The position numbers and the translations under genes were made by a program. The notes below the pieces were generated by a model. It did not search any database. It worked only from the letters and a program-made list of their open reading frames with translations, and was not told the DNA's origin. Below are positions 9,047 to 16,755 of a DNA stretch of 64,000 bases, piece after piece; the stretch's first letter is position 1; every line of letters begins with the position of its first letter. This DNA comes from Salegentibacter sediminis (GTDB taxonomy: Bacteria; Bacteroidota; Bacteroidia; Flavobacteriales; Flavobacteriaceae), in assembly GCF_002078605.1 (NCBI RefSeq), contig NZ_MSJR01000001.1:837137-901136 (forward strand). Reading direction: 5' to 3'.

Positions 9047-10780
9047 ATGAATAAAGTTTCGATAAAAGGAAGTCTGTTTTTAAGTTTATGCTTGCTAAGC
9101 GGAGTCCTTTTTGCCCAGGACCCCATAGGAAGTGAAACCGTAACCGTAGTCAAGCCTTACACCCCAGAGGTGGGCGATGCCAATAAAATAAGGGAAAGTC
9201 CGGTTCGTGCAGATTCTGTAGACCTGGAAAAAAAACCGGTAAAATACAGCATATTTTCTGTGCCGGTAGCATCAACTTTTACTCCATCTAAAGGTCGTGC
9301 CACCACCGTGGAGAGGGCCAGACCTGTAAAAGTTTATGATAATTACGCCACTCTTGGTTTCGGGAATTACACCAATGCCCTGGCTGAATTCTACAGCAAC
9401 CTCGAGGTGAACCGCAGTGATAACTTCGGAATTTATCTTCGGCATAACTCCTCGCAGGGAGGAATAGACGGGGTTTTGCTGGATGATAAGTTTTATGATA
9501 CCGAAATGAACCTTAGTTACACTTCCCGTAACCGGGATTTGGGCTGGAAGACCGAAGTTGGAGGAGAGCATCAGCTTTTTAACTGGTATGGGCTCGAGCC
9601 TTCGGCTAATCTAAGTGACAATGAGATTGCTGCCATAGACCCTGCTCAAAATTATTATTCGGTATATGCTGGAGGAGAAATAGAGCTTTATGATTCTTTT
9701 TTCAATAATGCCGAAGCTACATTCAGGCATACCGGCGATTCCTATGAAACTGCCGAAAACCATCTTGATGCCACCGGTACTTTTGAATTTAATATCGCCG
9801 GAGAGCTCATCACCACGAATATCTATGCCGATATCTTAAATACGAAGTTTGAAGAGACCTATCTCAACACCGCTTCAGGCCTGGATTATACCTTTATGAA
9901 CTTCGGAATAAATCCTGGTTTGTTGGTGTTAAGAGATGATCTTACCCTGGATCTTGGTTTGGCCTTCTTTTACAGTATGGATGCTGAGAATTCTGATAAT
10001 AATTTTTATATATATCCAAGGGTTTCGGCAAGCTATCGTCTGGCCGGGGAATACTTTACGGCCTATGCCGGGATAGAGGGAGATCTGGAGCAGAATACCT
10101 ATTATAATTTTGTTCAGCAAAATCCATATGTATCACCAAACACAGAGCTACGACCTACCAATAAAGAGTATAACGCCTATGTTGGAGCCAAAGGTAAGTT
10201 GAGCAATAGTATTGGTTATAACCTGAGAGGAAGTTACATTTCTGAGCTCGATAAGAGTCTTTTCCGAAGAAATCCTTACGGAAGTGTAAACAATGATAGC
10301 GATTACACCTACGGAAATTCATTCAATGTGCGTTATGATGATGTAAGGACCCTTTCGGTTTTTGGAGAAATAAGTGTAGATGTTAACCGGGATTTCAGAC
10401 TTGCGATAAACGCAGAAGCATTTGATTATTCTACCGATACAGAAACCGAGGCCTGGAATTTACCTAATTTTAAAGCCTCCCTGAACGCCGATTATCAGAT
10501 CACCGAAAAATGGTATTCGGGAGCCAATATTTTTTATGTGGGGGAAAGGAAGGATTTGCGCAGTTACGGAGATCCGCAACTAATGGACACTGCTCCGGAA
10601 ACCATTAGCCTGGATTCCTACCTTGATCTAAACGCTCATATCGGTTACCGTTTTAACGACCAGCTTTCAGCTTTTGTGAAAGGGAGTAATCTTTTAAACA
10701 ATGATTATATGCGTTGGACTAATTTCCAGGTTCAGGGCATACAAGTGCTGGCAGGAGTTACTTATAAATTCGATTTCTAA
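9047..10780 (+). CDS. Outer-membrane beta-barrel protein (TonB-receptor-like barrel without plug)
   Basis: A 577-residue protein with a signal peptide (about residues 1-23, ending LFAQ). A conserved linker follows (VTVVKPYTPEVGDANKI, VASTFTPSKGRA), then a long run of amphipathic strands, and the protein ends TYKFDF, with the C-terminal phenylalanine used for barrel insertion. The C-terminal region (YRFNDQLSAFVKGSNLL) is like TonB-dependent receptors, but no plug domain or TonB box is visible, so transport by the TonB mechanism is doubtful despite the usual database label. It is the second gene of an operon with the TPR protein and is closed by a strong terminator. Confidence 0.8.
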   Translation: MNKVSIKGSLFLSLCLLSGVLFAQDPIGSETVTVVKPYTPEVGDANKIRESPVRADSVDLEKKPVKYSIFSVPVASTFTPSKGRATTVERARPVKVYDNYATLGFGNYTNALAEFYSNLEVNRSDNFGIYLRHNSSQGGIDGVLLDDKFYDTEMNLSYTSRNRDLGWKTEVGGEHQLFNWYGLEPSANLSDNEIAAIDPAQNYYSVYAGGEIELYDSFFNNAEATFRHTGDSYETAENHLDATGTFEFNIAGELITTNIYADILNTKFEETYLNTASGLDYTFMNFGINPGLLVLRDDLTLDLGLAFFYSMDAENSDNNFYIYPRVSASYRLAGEYFTAYAGIEGDLEQNTYYNFVQQNPYVSPNTELRPTNKEYNAYVGAKGKLSNSIGYNLRGSYISELDKSLFRRNPYGSVNNDSDYTYGNSFNVRYDDVRTLSVFGEISVDVNRDFRLAINAEAFDYSTDTETEAWNLPNFKASLNADYQITEKWYSGANIFYVGERKDLRSYGDPQLMDTAPETISLDSYLDLNAHIGYRFNDQLSAFVKGSNLLNNDYMRWTNFQVQGIQVLAGVTYKFDF

Positions 10781-10808
10781 ATCGGAAAACAGTTTTTATT
10801 AAAATTTA

Positions 10809-10838
10809 AAAGCATTCCGTTTTTCGGAATGCTTTTTT
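10809..10838 (+). terminator. Rho-independent terminator of the TPR-barrel operon
   Basis: AAAGCATTCCG (10809-10819) pairs with CGGAATGCTTT (10825-10835), 5-nt loop, followed by a T-run. Confidence 0.9.
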
Positions 10839-11025
10839 GTTTTGGTTCATTTCAAATTTTAATGAATTTGCAATTATTTCTATATTAAATAGAGTAATTT
10901 TCTGAATTTCAGGGTTTTATTGTTTTTTGTAAATGCAATACTTAACGTTTAGGCAACATTGGTAACTAAAAAATAATATAATATTGCAGCGCATAAATTT
11001 TAACCTATTTCTATCCCAAATTTAA

Positions 11026-12162
11026 ATGGCAAAGGCAAAAAAATTTAAAAGAGTAGACCGGAGCAAACCGTATTTAAATATACTGGACGTCCTGGTAAAG
11101 GAAAAAACCTTCCTGGCAATTATAATTATTGGAATTATCTTGGCCGGAATCGCCTCTGGCTATGCGCAGGCCGGAATGTGGTTGGGATTCTTTTTTGCGG
11201 CATACGCAACCGTAGCCAACGACAGTATCCAGTCCCTGGGTACTTTTATTGAAAGTAATAAGGCCAAACGTTGGTGGGTTTTATGGCTTTTTGTGGGAAG
11301 TATATTTCTATTAACCGTTAGTTTTAGTTGGGTGGTTTTTGACGGAGACGTCACCTACCAACGATTACTAAGCCCCGATGGCACCTCCAAATATCCGCAT
11401 CCGGAGCAGTTTAGTTTCTGGCAGATCATTGCACCTCTCGTGCTGCTAATTCTCACAAGAATGAGAATGCCAGTATCTACCACTTTCCTTATTTTAAGTG
11501 TTTTTAGTGCCGATACCTCCGGTATAACTTCGGTAGTGTGGAAGAGTTGGAGTGGGTATATTATGGCTTTTATCCTGTCTTTCCTGGTATGGTATTTTTC
11601 GTATAATATGATCAAAAAATACTTTAAAAGCCGAAAAGCACACGGAGCCTGGACGGCTGTACAATGGATCGTGAGTGGGACCCTGTGGGCCGTATGGGTG
11701 ATGCAGGATGGCGCCAATATCGCCGTCTTTCTCCCAAGGCAGCAAAGCTTATTTCAATTTATAATCTTCGCCATAACTATCTTCTTTGGACTCGGAGTTC
11801 TATTTTACCTGCGTGGGGATAGAATTCAGAAAGTAGTTAGTGAAAAAGTGAGAATATCAGATATCAGGGCAGCGACCCTGGTAGACCTTACCTATGTGAT
11901 CTTGCTTATCTATAAGCTTTTTATTAGTACCGTGCCAATGAGTACCACCTGGGTATTCCTGGGGGTAATTGGGGGTAGAGAGATCGCGATTAGCCTTGCC
12001 CGAACCAAGAAAGGCAAGAAGCACCGTAAGAAAGCCGGTAAGATGATCTTCAGGGATTTCGCTTATGCGATGGCCGGATTGTTCGTTTCAGTTGCCCTGG
12101 CAGCTGCTGCTAACCCTGGAATCAGGGAGGAAATCGCCAGAGCAATTTCAAATTTATTCTAA
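11026..12162 (+). CDS. PiT-family-like phosphate transporter homologue
   Basis: A 378-residue polytopic membrane protein with two related halves typical of PiT permeases. The first carries AAYATVANDSIQSLGTF and MPVSTTFL; the second carries VMQDGANIAVFLPR and VPMSTTWVFLGVIGGREI. These correspond to the GANDVANS and P-x-S-T-T motifs of inorganic phosphate transporters but are divergent, so the substrate (phosphate, sulfate or another anion) is inferred only. A basic N-terminus precedes the first helix. It is a single gene between two terminators. No pho-type regulator or PhoU-like partner lies next to it. Confidence 0.75.
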   Translation: MAKAKKFKRVDRSKPYLNILDVLVKEKTFLAIIIIGIILAGIASGYAQAGMWLGFFFAAYATVANDSIQSLGTFIESNKAKRWWVLWLFVGSIFLLTVSFSWVVFDGDVTYQRLLSPDGTSKYPHPEQFSFWQIIAPLVLLILTRMRMPVSTTFLILSVFSADTSGITSVVWKSWSGYIMAFILSFLVWYFSYNMIKKYFKSRKAHGAWTAVQWIVSGTLWAVWVMQDGANIAVFLPRQQSLFQFIIFAITIFFGLGVLFYLRGDRIQKVVSEKVRISDIRAATLVDLTYVILLIYKLFISTVPMSTTWVFLGVIGGREIAISLARTKKGKKHRKKAGKMIFRDFAYAMAGLFVSVALAAAANPGIREEIARAISNLF

Positions 12163-12184
12163 GCTGAATTAATAAAATAAGATG

Positions 12185-12216
12185 AAAAATGCGCCTTAGC
12201 TAAGGCGCATTTTTTA
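12185..12216 (+). terminator. Rho-independent terminator after the PiT-like gene
   Basis: A perfect 30-nt palindrome centred at 12199/12200 (AAAAATGCGCCTTA and its complement) ends in a T-run; the reverse strand also has a T-run but no gene converges here. Confidence 0.85.
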
Positions 12217-12239
12217 TTTTTAGACAAAATTATTTAAAA

Positions 12240-13868
12240 ATGAAGAACTTACTACTTGTATTAGGCCTTGGTATTTTTCTGATCTCCTGTAATTCTGAAG
12301 AGAAAAAAGCAGCAGATCTTTTGGTATACAACGCCAAAGTTTATACCGTTAACCCCGATTTCGAAAGCCTCGAAGCTTTTGTGGTTAAAGATGGGAAGTT
12401 TTTGGAAATCGGTACCACAGATGCTCTAAGAGAAAAATATAAGGCCAGAGAAGACCTGGATGTAGGGGGTAAGGCTGTGTTTCCCGGCTTTATTGATTCC
12501 CACGCGCACTTTTTTGGATTGGGTCTTCAGCAGCAGAAAGTTGATCTCACCGGAACTAAAAGTTTTGAGGAGGTAGTACAGCGAATCGTAGACTTCCAGG
12601 AAAAACGTAATGCCGATTTTATTACCGGTCGTGGTTGGGATCAAAATGACTGGGAGGTAAAGGAATTTCCGGTAAAGGATACCCTGGACCAACTTTTTCC
12701 TGACACTCCTGTGGCCATCACCCGAATTGACGGGCACGCGCTACTGGCAAATCAGGCCGCCCTCGATCTCGCAGGAATTACCACCGAAACTCCTTTTGAA
12801 GGAGGGGATATAGTACAGAAAGATGGTAAATTAACCGGCATTCTTGTAGATAATCCTATGGGATTGATCACAAATGCTGAACCTGTGCCCTCAAGAAAAG
12901 AACAAATAGACGCCCTGCTGGAAGCCCAGGAGATATGTTTTAGCTACGGCCTTACAACGGTAGACGATGCCGGAATCAATAAAAGTACGGTTGAACTCAT
13001 TGATAGTTTGCAACAAGCCGGTGACTTAAAAATCAGGATCTATGCGATGTTGAGCAATACTGAAGAAAATCTTGATCACTACCTGGATAAAGACCCAATA
13101 AAAACCGACAGGCTCAACGTGCGGTCGGTTAAATTTTATGGTGATGGGGCACTGGGTTCCAGAGGAGCTGCTCTAAAGGAAGAATATAGTGACCGTCCCG
13201 GGCATTTTGGAGCTTTGCTCTCTTCTCCTGAAGATTTTAAAAAAACTGCTGAAAGAGTAGCGAATTCTAAATTCCAGCTAAATACTCACGCAATAGGAGA
13301 CTCGGCTAATTACCTGGTGCTTGAAACCTATGATAAGTTGCTTCAGGACGGAGAAGATCGTCGTTGGAGAGTAGAACATTCACAGGTGATCGATGAGGAA
13401 GATTTTAATTATTTCAGCAAAAATATTATTCCCTCGGTACAGCCAACTCACGCTACCAGTGATATGTATTGGGCAGAAGACCGATTAGGTGAAGAAAGGA
13501 TAAAAGGAGCCTACGCTTATAAAAAACTGCTGGACCAGGCTGGGGTGTTACCTTTAGGTACCGATTTTCCTGTGGAAAAAGTGAGTCCATTTTTAACTTT
13601 TTATGCTGCTACAGTCAGGCAGGATACCGATCAGTTTCCTGAAGGTGGCTTTATGAAAGAGCAGGCACTTTCTCGTGAAGAAACCTTAAAGGGAATGACC
13701 ATTTGGGGTGCCTATGCTAATTTTGAAGAGCAGGAAAAGGGAAGTATAGAAGCGGGGAAATTTGCCGATTTCATTATTCTGGATAAGGATATTATGGAAA
13801 TCGATGCCCGTGAGATTCCTGAGGTGAAGGTGTTAGAAACTTATGTAAACGGAGAAAAGGTAAACTAA
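12240..13868 (+). CDS. Amidohydrolase-family (YtcJ-like) lipoprotein
   Basis: A metal-dependent hydrolase of the amidohydrolase-3 type, 542 residues, with a lipoprotein signal (LISC, Cys17) that should anchor it in the envelope. The N-terminal beta domain ([16 protein letters not shown]) precedes the first metal motif [10 protein letters not shown] (His88, His90). RGWDQNDW, the [13 protein letters not shown] segment, the THAIGD histidine, EHSQVID and LGTDFPVE with the late aspartate complete the site. The C-terminal part ([17 protein letters not shown]) closes the beta sandwich. The substrate is unknown; relatives are annotated as N-substituted formamide deformylases. It lies just upstream of a peptidyl-prolyl isomerase that has its own promoter. 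Confidence 0.88.
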   Translation: MKNLLLVLGLGIFLISCNSEEKKAADLLVYNAKVYTVNPDFESLEAFVVKDGKFLEIGTTDALREKYKAREDLDVGGKAVFPGFIDSHAHFFGLGLQQQKVDLTGTKSFEEVVQRIVDFQEKRNADFITGRGWDQNDWEVKEFPVKDTLDQLFPDTPVAITRIDGHALLANQAALDLAGITTETPFEGGDIVQKDGKLTGILVDNPMGLITNAEPVPSRKEQIDALLEAQEICFSYGLTTVDDAGINKSTVELIDSLQQAGDLKIRIYAMLSNTEENLDHYLDKDPIKTDRLNVRSVKFYGDGALGSRGAALKEEYSDRPGHFGALLSSPEDFKKTAERVANSKFQLNTHAIGDSANYLVLETYDKLLQDGEDRRWRVEHSQVIDEEDFNYFSKNIIPSVQPTHATSDMYWAEDRLGEERIKGAYAYKKLLDQAGVLPLGTDFPVEKVSPFLTFYAATVRQDTDQFPEGGFMKEQALSREETLKGMTIWGAYANFEEQEKGSIEAGKFADFIILDKDIMEIDAREIPEVKVLETYVNGEKVN

Positions 13869-13888
13869 TCTATATTCTCAAATTGGAT

Positions 13889-13896
13889 TATCTTTG
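13889..13896 (+). promoter_or_regulatory. -7 promoter element of the cyclophilin-FKBP gene
   Basis: TATCTTTG, 21 nt before the ATG at 13918. The longest open frame would start at a TTG inside this box, which is why the downstream ATG was chosen. Confidence 0.7.
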
Positions 13897-13917
13897 CCAC
13901 ACAAAAAAATAGAAAAA

Positions 13918-14850
13918 ATGAACGACGGATTATATGCAAAATTCCATACCAGCAAAGGAGAGATCCTTGTTGAACTGGAATATGAAAAAGTGCCGGGAAC
14001 GGTAGGAAACTTTGTTGGACTTGCTGAAGGTAACCTGGAGAACCAGGCTTTTCCCCAGGGAAAACCTTTTTACGACGGCTTAAAATTTCACCGGGTGATT
14101 CCTAATTTTATGGTTCAGGGGGGAGATCCTCAGGGAACAGGAATCGGTGGTCCCGGTTATAAATTTGAAGATGAAATTCATCCCGACCTTAAGCACGATG
14201 CTCCCGGTAAACTATCTATGGCCAATGCCGGTCCCGGAACCAACGGGAGCCAGTTCTTTATTACACATGTAGAAACGCCCTGGTTAGACGGAAAGCACAG
14301 CGTGTTTGGAAGTGTAATTGCCGGGCAGGATGTTGTTGATGCTATAGAGCAGGGAGATGTGATCAAAAAACTGGAGATAATGAGAGTTGGAGAGGACGCA
14401 GAACAATTCAATGCTGTGGAATCTTTTAGAATATTTAATGGCGCCAAGGCCGAACGGGAAGCGGCGGCCAAAAAGCGGGAAGAGGAGCTAATGGGAGAAC
14501 TCTCTCAGGGTTTCAAAACTACAGGGAGCGGACTTCGGTATAAGATCGAAAAGGAGGGCGACGGCCCAAAAGCGGAAAAAGGAAAAACCGTATCGGTGCA
14601 TTATAAAGGGATGTTGGCTGATGGGACTGTTTTCGACTCTTCTTATAAAAGAAATCAACCGATTGATTTTCCACTTGGGTTGGGACATGTAATCGCTGGT
14701 TGGGATGAAGGCATTCAATTATTGAAAGTTGGAGACCAGGCGCGTTTTGTTATTCCATCACATCTGGGCTACGGAGATCGTGGTGCCGGAGGAGTTATAC
14801 CTCCTAATGCAAGTCTTGTCTTCGATGTAGAACTTGTAGCTGTAAAATAA
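13918..14850 (+). CDS. Dual peptidyl-prolyl isomerase: cyclophilin-FKBP fusion
   Basis: A 310-residue cytosolic protein (no signal peptide) that joins two unrelated prolyl isomerase folds. Residues about 1-165 are a cyclophilin: [19 protein letters not shown] with the catalytic Arg, then [16 protein letters not shown] and LDGKHSVFG. After an Ala/Lys/Glu-rich helix, residues about 200-310 are an [31 protein letters not shown] and [13 protein letters not shown]. Both active sites look complete. Such cyclophilin-FKBP (CFBP) proteins are known in a few bacteria including flavobacteria. ATG 13918 was taken because a longer TTG-started frame would begin inside the promoter. A bidirectional terminator follows. 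Confidence 0.92.
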   Translation: MNDGLYAKFHTSKGEILVELEYEKVPGTVGNFVGLAEGNLENQAFPQGKPFYDGLKFHRVIPNFMVQGGDPQGTGIGGPGYKFEDEIHPDLKHDAPGKLSMANAGPGTNGSQFFITHVETPWLDGKHSVFGSVIAGQDVVDAIEQGDVIKKLEIMRVGEDAEQFNAVESFRIFNGAKAEREAAAKKREEELMGELSQGFKTTGSGLRYKIEKEGDGPKAEKGKTVSVHYKGMLADGTVFDSSYKRNQPIDFPLGLGHVIAGWDEGIQLLKVGDQARFVIPSHLGYGDRGAGGVIPPNASLVFDVELVAVK

Positions 14851-14871
14851 CATTAGGTTAAAACAATAAAA

Positions 14872-14905
14872 AAAACCTCACAGTCTAAAAGCTGTGAGGT
14901 TTTTA
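14872..14905. terminator. Bidirectional terminator between PPIase and peroxiredoxin genes
   Basis: AAAACCTCACAG (14872-14883) pairs with CTGTGAGGTTTT (14892-14903), with T-runs on both strands, serving the two convergent genes. Confidence 0.88.
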
Positions 14906-14917
14906 GTTTTTGAGAAC

Positions 14918-15559
14918 CTATTTTGAATCTGGTTCAGGAGTCATCCTTAAGTAAGATTTAATTTCTTTAAATCCTTTTGGGAACATTTTTTTCGCCTCCT
15001 CATTAGAAACCGATGGGCTAATCACCACATCTTCTCCTTTTTTCCAATCAGCCGGAGTAGCGACCTTTTGGTACGCGGTAAGCTGAAGAGAGTCAATTAC
15101 CCTAAGCAATTCCTCAAAATTACGGCCAGTACTTGCGGGATAGGTGATCATTAGTTTTATGGTCTTATCTGGCCCAATCACGTAAACCGAGCGTACGGTA
15201 AAGGTATCATCAACCTTTGGGTGAAGCATATCGTACAGTTCAGAAACCTTTCGGTCTTCATCGGCGATTATAGGGAAGTTTACCTGGGTGTTTTGGGTCT
15301 CATTAATATCTTTTATCCATTTTTTATGAGATTCAGCATCGTCTACACTCAAGGCCATAACTTTGGTGTTGCGCTTGGCAAATTCATCTTTGTATTTAGC
15401 CACAGCTCCTAATTCAGTAGTACATACCGGGGTGAAATCGGCAGGGTGAGAGAACAAAACCCCCCAGCCATCACCAAGATAATCGTAAAAATTTATTTTT
15501 CCTTCTGAAGTTTCCGCATCGAAATTCGGTGCTTTATCTCCTAATTTTAAACAACTCAT
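14918..15559 (-). CDS. Prx6-type (1-Cys) peroxiredoxin
   Basis: Reduces hydrogen peroxide and organic hydroperoxides through a peroxidatic cysteine. The motif HPADFTPVCTTE puts that cysteine at residue 46. There is no resolving cysteine in the usual 2-Cys position, and the extended C-terminal domain (ATPADWKKGEDVVISPSVS, FPKGFKEIKSYLRMTP) is the dimerisation region of the Prx6 class. Length 213 is normal. It is cytosolic. The next gene on the strand is a separate thioredoxin-fold protein 129 nt away, so a shared antioxidant role is plausible but not shown. The reductant is unknown. Confidence 0.94.
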   Translation of the reverse strand: MSCLKLGDKAPNFDAETSEGKINFYDYLGDGWGVLFSHPADFTPVCTTELGAVAKYKDEFAKRNTKVMALSVDDAESHKKWIKDINETQNTQVNFPIIADEDRKVSELYDMLHPKVDDTFTVRSVYVIGPDKTIKLMITYPASTGRNFEELLRVIDSLQLTAYQKVATPADWKKGEDVVISPSVSNEEAKKMFPKGFKEIKSYLRMTPEPDSK

Positions 15560-15688
15560 ATCTATATGTTTTTAAAAATTAAACTTCTATAAATTTAAGA
15601 AATCGATATCCATATAAACTGCGAAATATCAGGCTTTGGCACAGTTTAAGAAAAGATTAACGGATGTAGAAAATGAGGAGAAGTTTTC

Positions 15689-16258
15689 CTAGAGACCAGG
15701 ATTATCTTTCCATTTTATATTACATCCCATACTGGGCTTTTGGTTTTTTGAAACCTTTTTATTTGAAAGTACGGCATCCATAGCTTCCCTAAGATCTCTG
15801 CCATTAACCGGGATCCCATTTCCGGGGCGTGAATCATCCAGTTGCCCACGGTAAATGAGTTTTAATTCATCGTCAAAGAGGTAGAAATCCGGAGTGCAGG
15901 CCGCATGATAGTCATGAGCTACAGCCTGGGTTTCATCATAGAGATAAGGAAAAGAAAACTGATGTTTTCGAGCCACCTCCTGCATATTATCGGGGTGATC
16001 TGCAGGATAATTTTCTACATCATTGCTCATTATCGCAGCAAAACCAAAACCCTGCACGCGGTAATCACCCTCCAGCCGTACAATTTCCTCGTTCACATGT
16101 TTTACGAAAGGGCAATGGTTGCAGATAAACATAATGAGAGTGCCTTTGTTGCCTCTTACATCCTCCAGGGTGTAGATATTGCCGCTTATCACATCTCTAA
16201 GGCTGAAATGTGGAGCCCTTGTGCCTAAAGCAAGCATTTTTGACTGGGTACGGGACAT
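15689..16258 (-). CDS. Thioredoxin-fold redoxin of the AhpC/TSA type
   Basis: A 189-residue thioredoxin-superfamily protein with an N-terminal AhpC/TSA-like segment (LGTRAPHFSLRDV). The redox motif is C-N-H-C (Cys46 to Cys49, in FICNHCPFVKHV) and the cis-proline region is ACTPDFYLFD. The C-terminal PSMGCNIKWK contains a third conserved cysteine. It has no signal peptide, so it is probably cytosolic. Bacteroidota and plant homologues are annotated as thioredoxin family or peroxiredoxin-like; its substrate is not known. A start at Met8 is also possible; Met1 is used since no evidence separates them. Confidence 0.88.
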   Translation of the reverse strand: MSRTQSKMLALGTRAPHFSLRDVISGNIYTLEDVRGNKGTLIMFICNHCPFVKHVNEEIVRLEGDYRVQGFGFAAIMSNDVENYPADHPDNMQEVARKHQFSFPYLYDETQAVAHDYHAACTPDFYLFDDELKLIYRGQLDDSRPGNGIPVNGRDLREAMDAVLSNKKVSKNQKPSMGCNIKWKDNPGL

Positions 16259-16334
16259 TTTTTCTTTTCTTATAAATTTACAAAATATCGCCGGTTTATC
16301 CTGATTTGCTTATTTTTCCTGAAAATTTAGTGCG

Positions 16335-16670
16335 ATGGAGATTTCCTGGAAAGATTTTGAAAAAGTAGACATGCGGGTGGGGACAATTATCGAAGTCCTG
16401 GATTTTCCTGAAGCCAGGAATCCTGCCTATAAGATGAAAATCGATTTTGGCCGAAAGCTGGGAATAAAAAAAACTTCAGCCCAAATCCCCAAACGCTATA
16501 AAAAGGAGGAGTTATTAAACCGGCAAATCGTGGCTGTGGTTAATTTTCCGAAGAAACAAATTGCCAGCTTTATGAGTGAATGTCTTGTGTTGGGAGCCGT
16601 TGGCGCAAATAATGATGTTGTATTACTTCACCCCGGGATGCAAGTTGAAAACGGCCTGCGAATAAGTTAA
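16335..16670 (+). CDS. csaA: CsaA-type tRNA-binding OB-fold protein
   Basis: A 111-residue single-domain protein of the EMAP-II/tRNA-binding OB-fold family. The motif FEKVDMRVGTIIEVLDFPEARNPA opens the domain, RQIVAVVNFPKKQIASFMSE forms the central strands, and LGAVGANNDVVLLHPG closes it. In Bacillus CsaA is a dimeric protein with chaperone-like and tRNA-binding activity. No signal peptide is present. It is a single gene converging on a zinc carboxypeptidase, with a shared terminator. Confidence 0.92.
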   Translation: MEISWKDFEKVDMRVGTIIEVLDFPEARNPAYKMKIDFGRKLGIKKTSAQIPKRYKKEELLNRQIVAVVNFPKKQIASFMSECLVLGAVGANNDVVLLHPGMQVENGLRIS

Positions 16671-16703
16671 AATTAAGCAGAATTTTTTGGGTTTTCACAG
16701 AAT

Positions 16704-16739
16704 AATAAAGGCCGGAAATATCCATTTCCGGCCTTTATT
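16704..16739. terminator. Bidirectional terminator between csaA and the M14 peptidase gene
   Basis: A 16-bp perfect stem: positions 16704-16719 pair with 16724-16739 around a 4-nt loop, A/T-rich at both outer ends so it works in both directions. Confidence 0.92.
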
Positions 16740-16755
16740 TTTGCACTAAAGTTAT

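Noticed and set aside
11355..11745. Minus-strand frames overlapping the PiT-like gene
   Set aside because: Low-complexity shadows of a clear transmembrane protein gene.
13894..13917. TTG-initiated N-terminal extension of the cyclophilin-FKBP gene
   Set aside because: It begins inside the TATCTTTG promoter box; the ATG at 13918 fits the cyclophilin start. Similar extensions were rejected for pyrD, HMG-CoA lyase, guaB, ompH and the transketolase N subunit.
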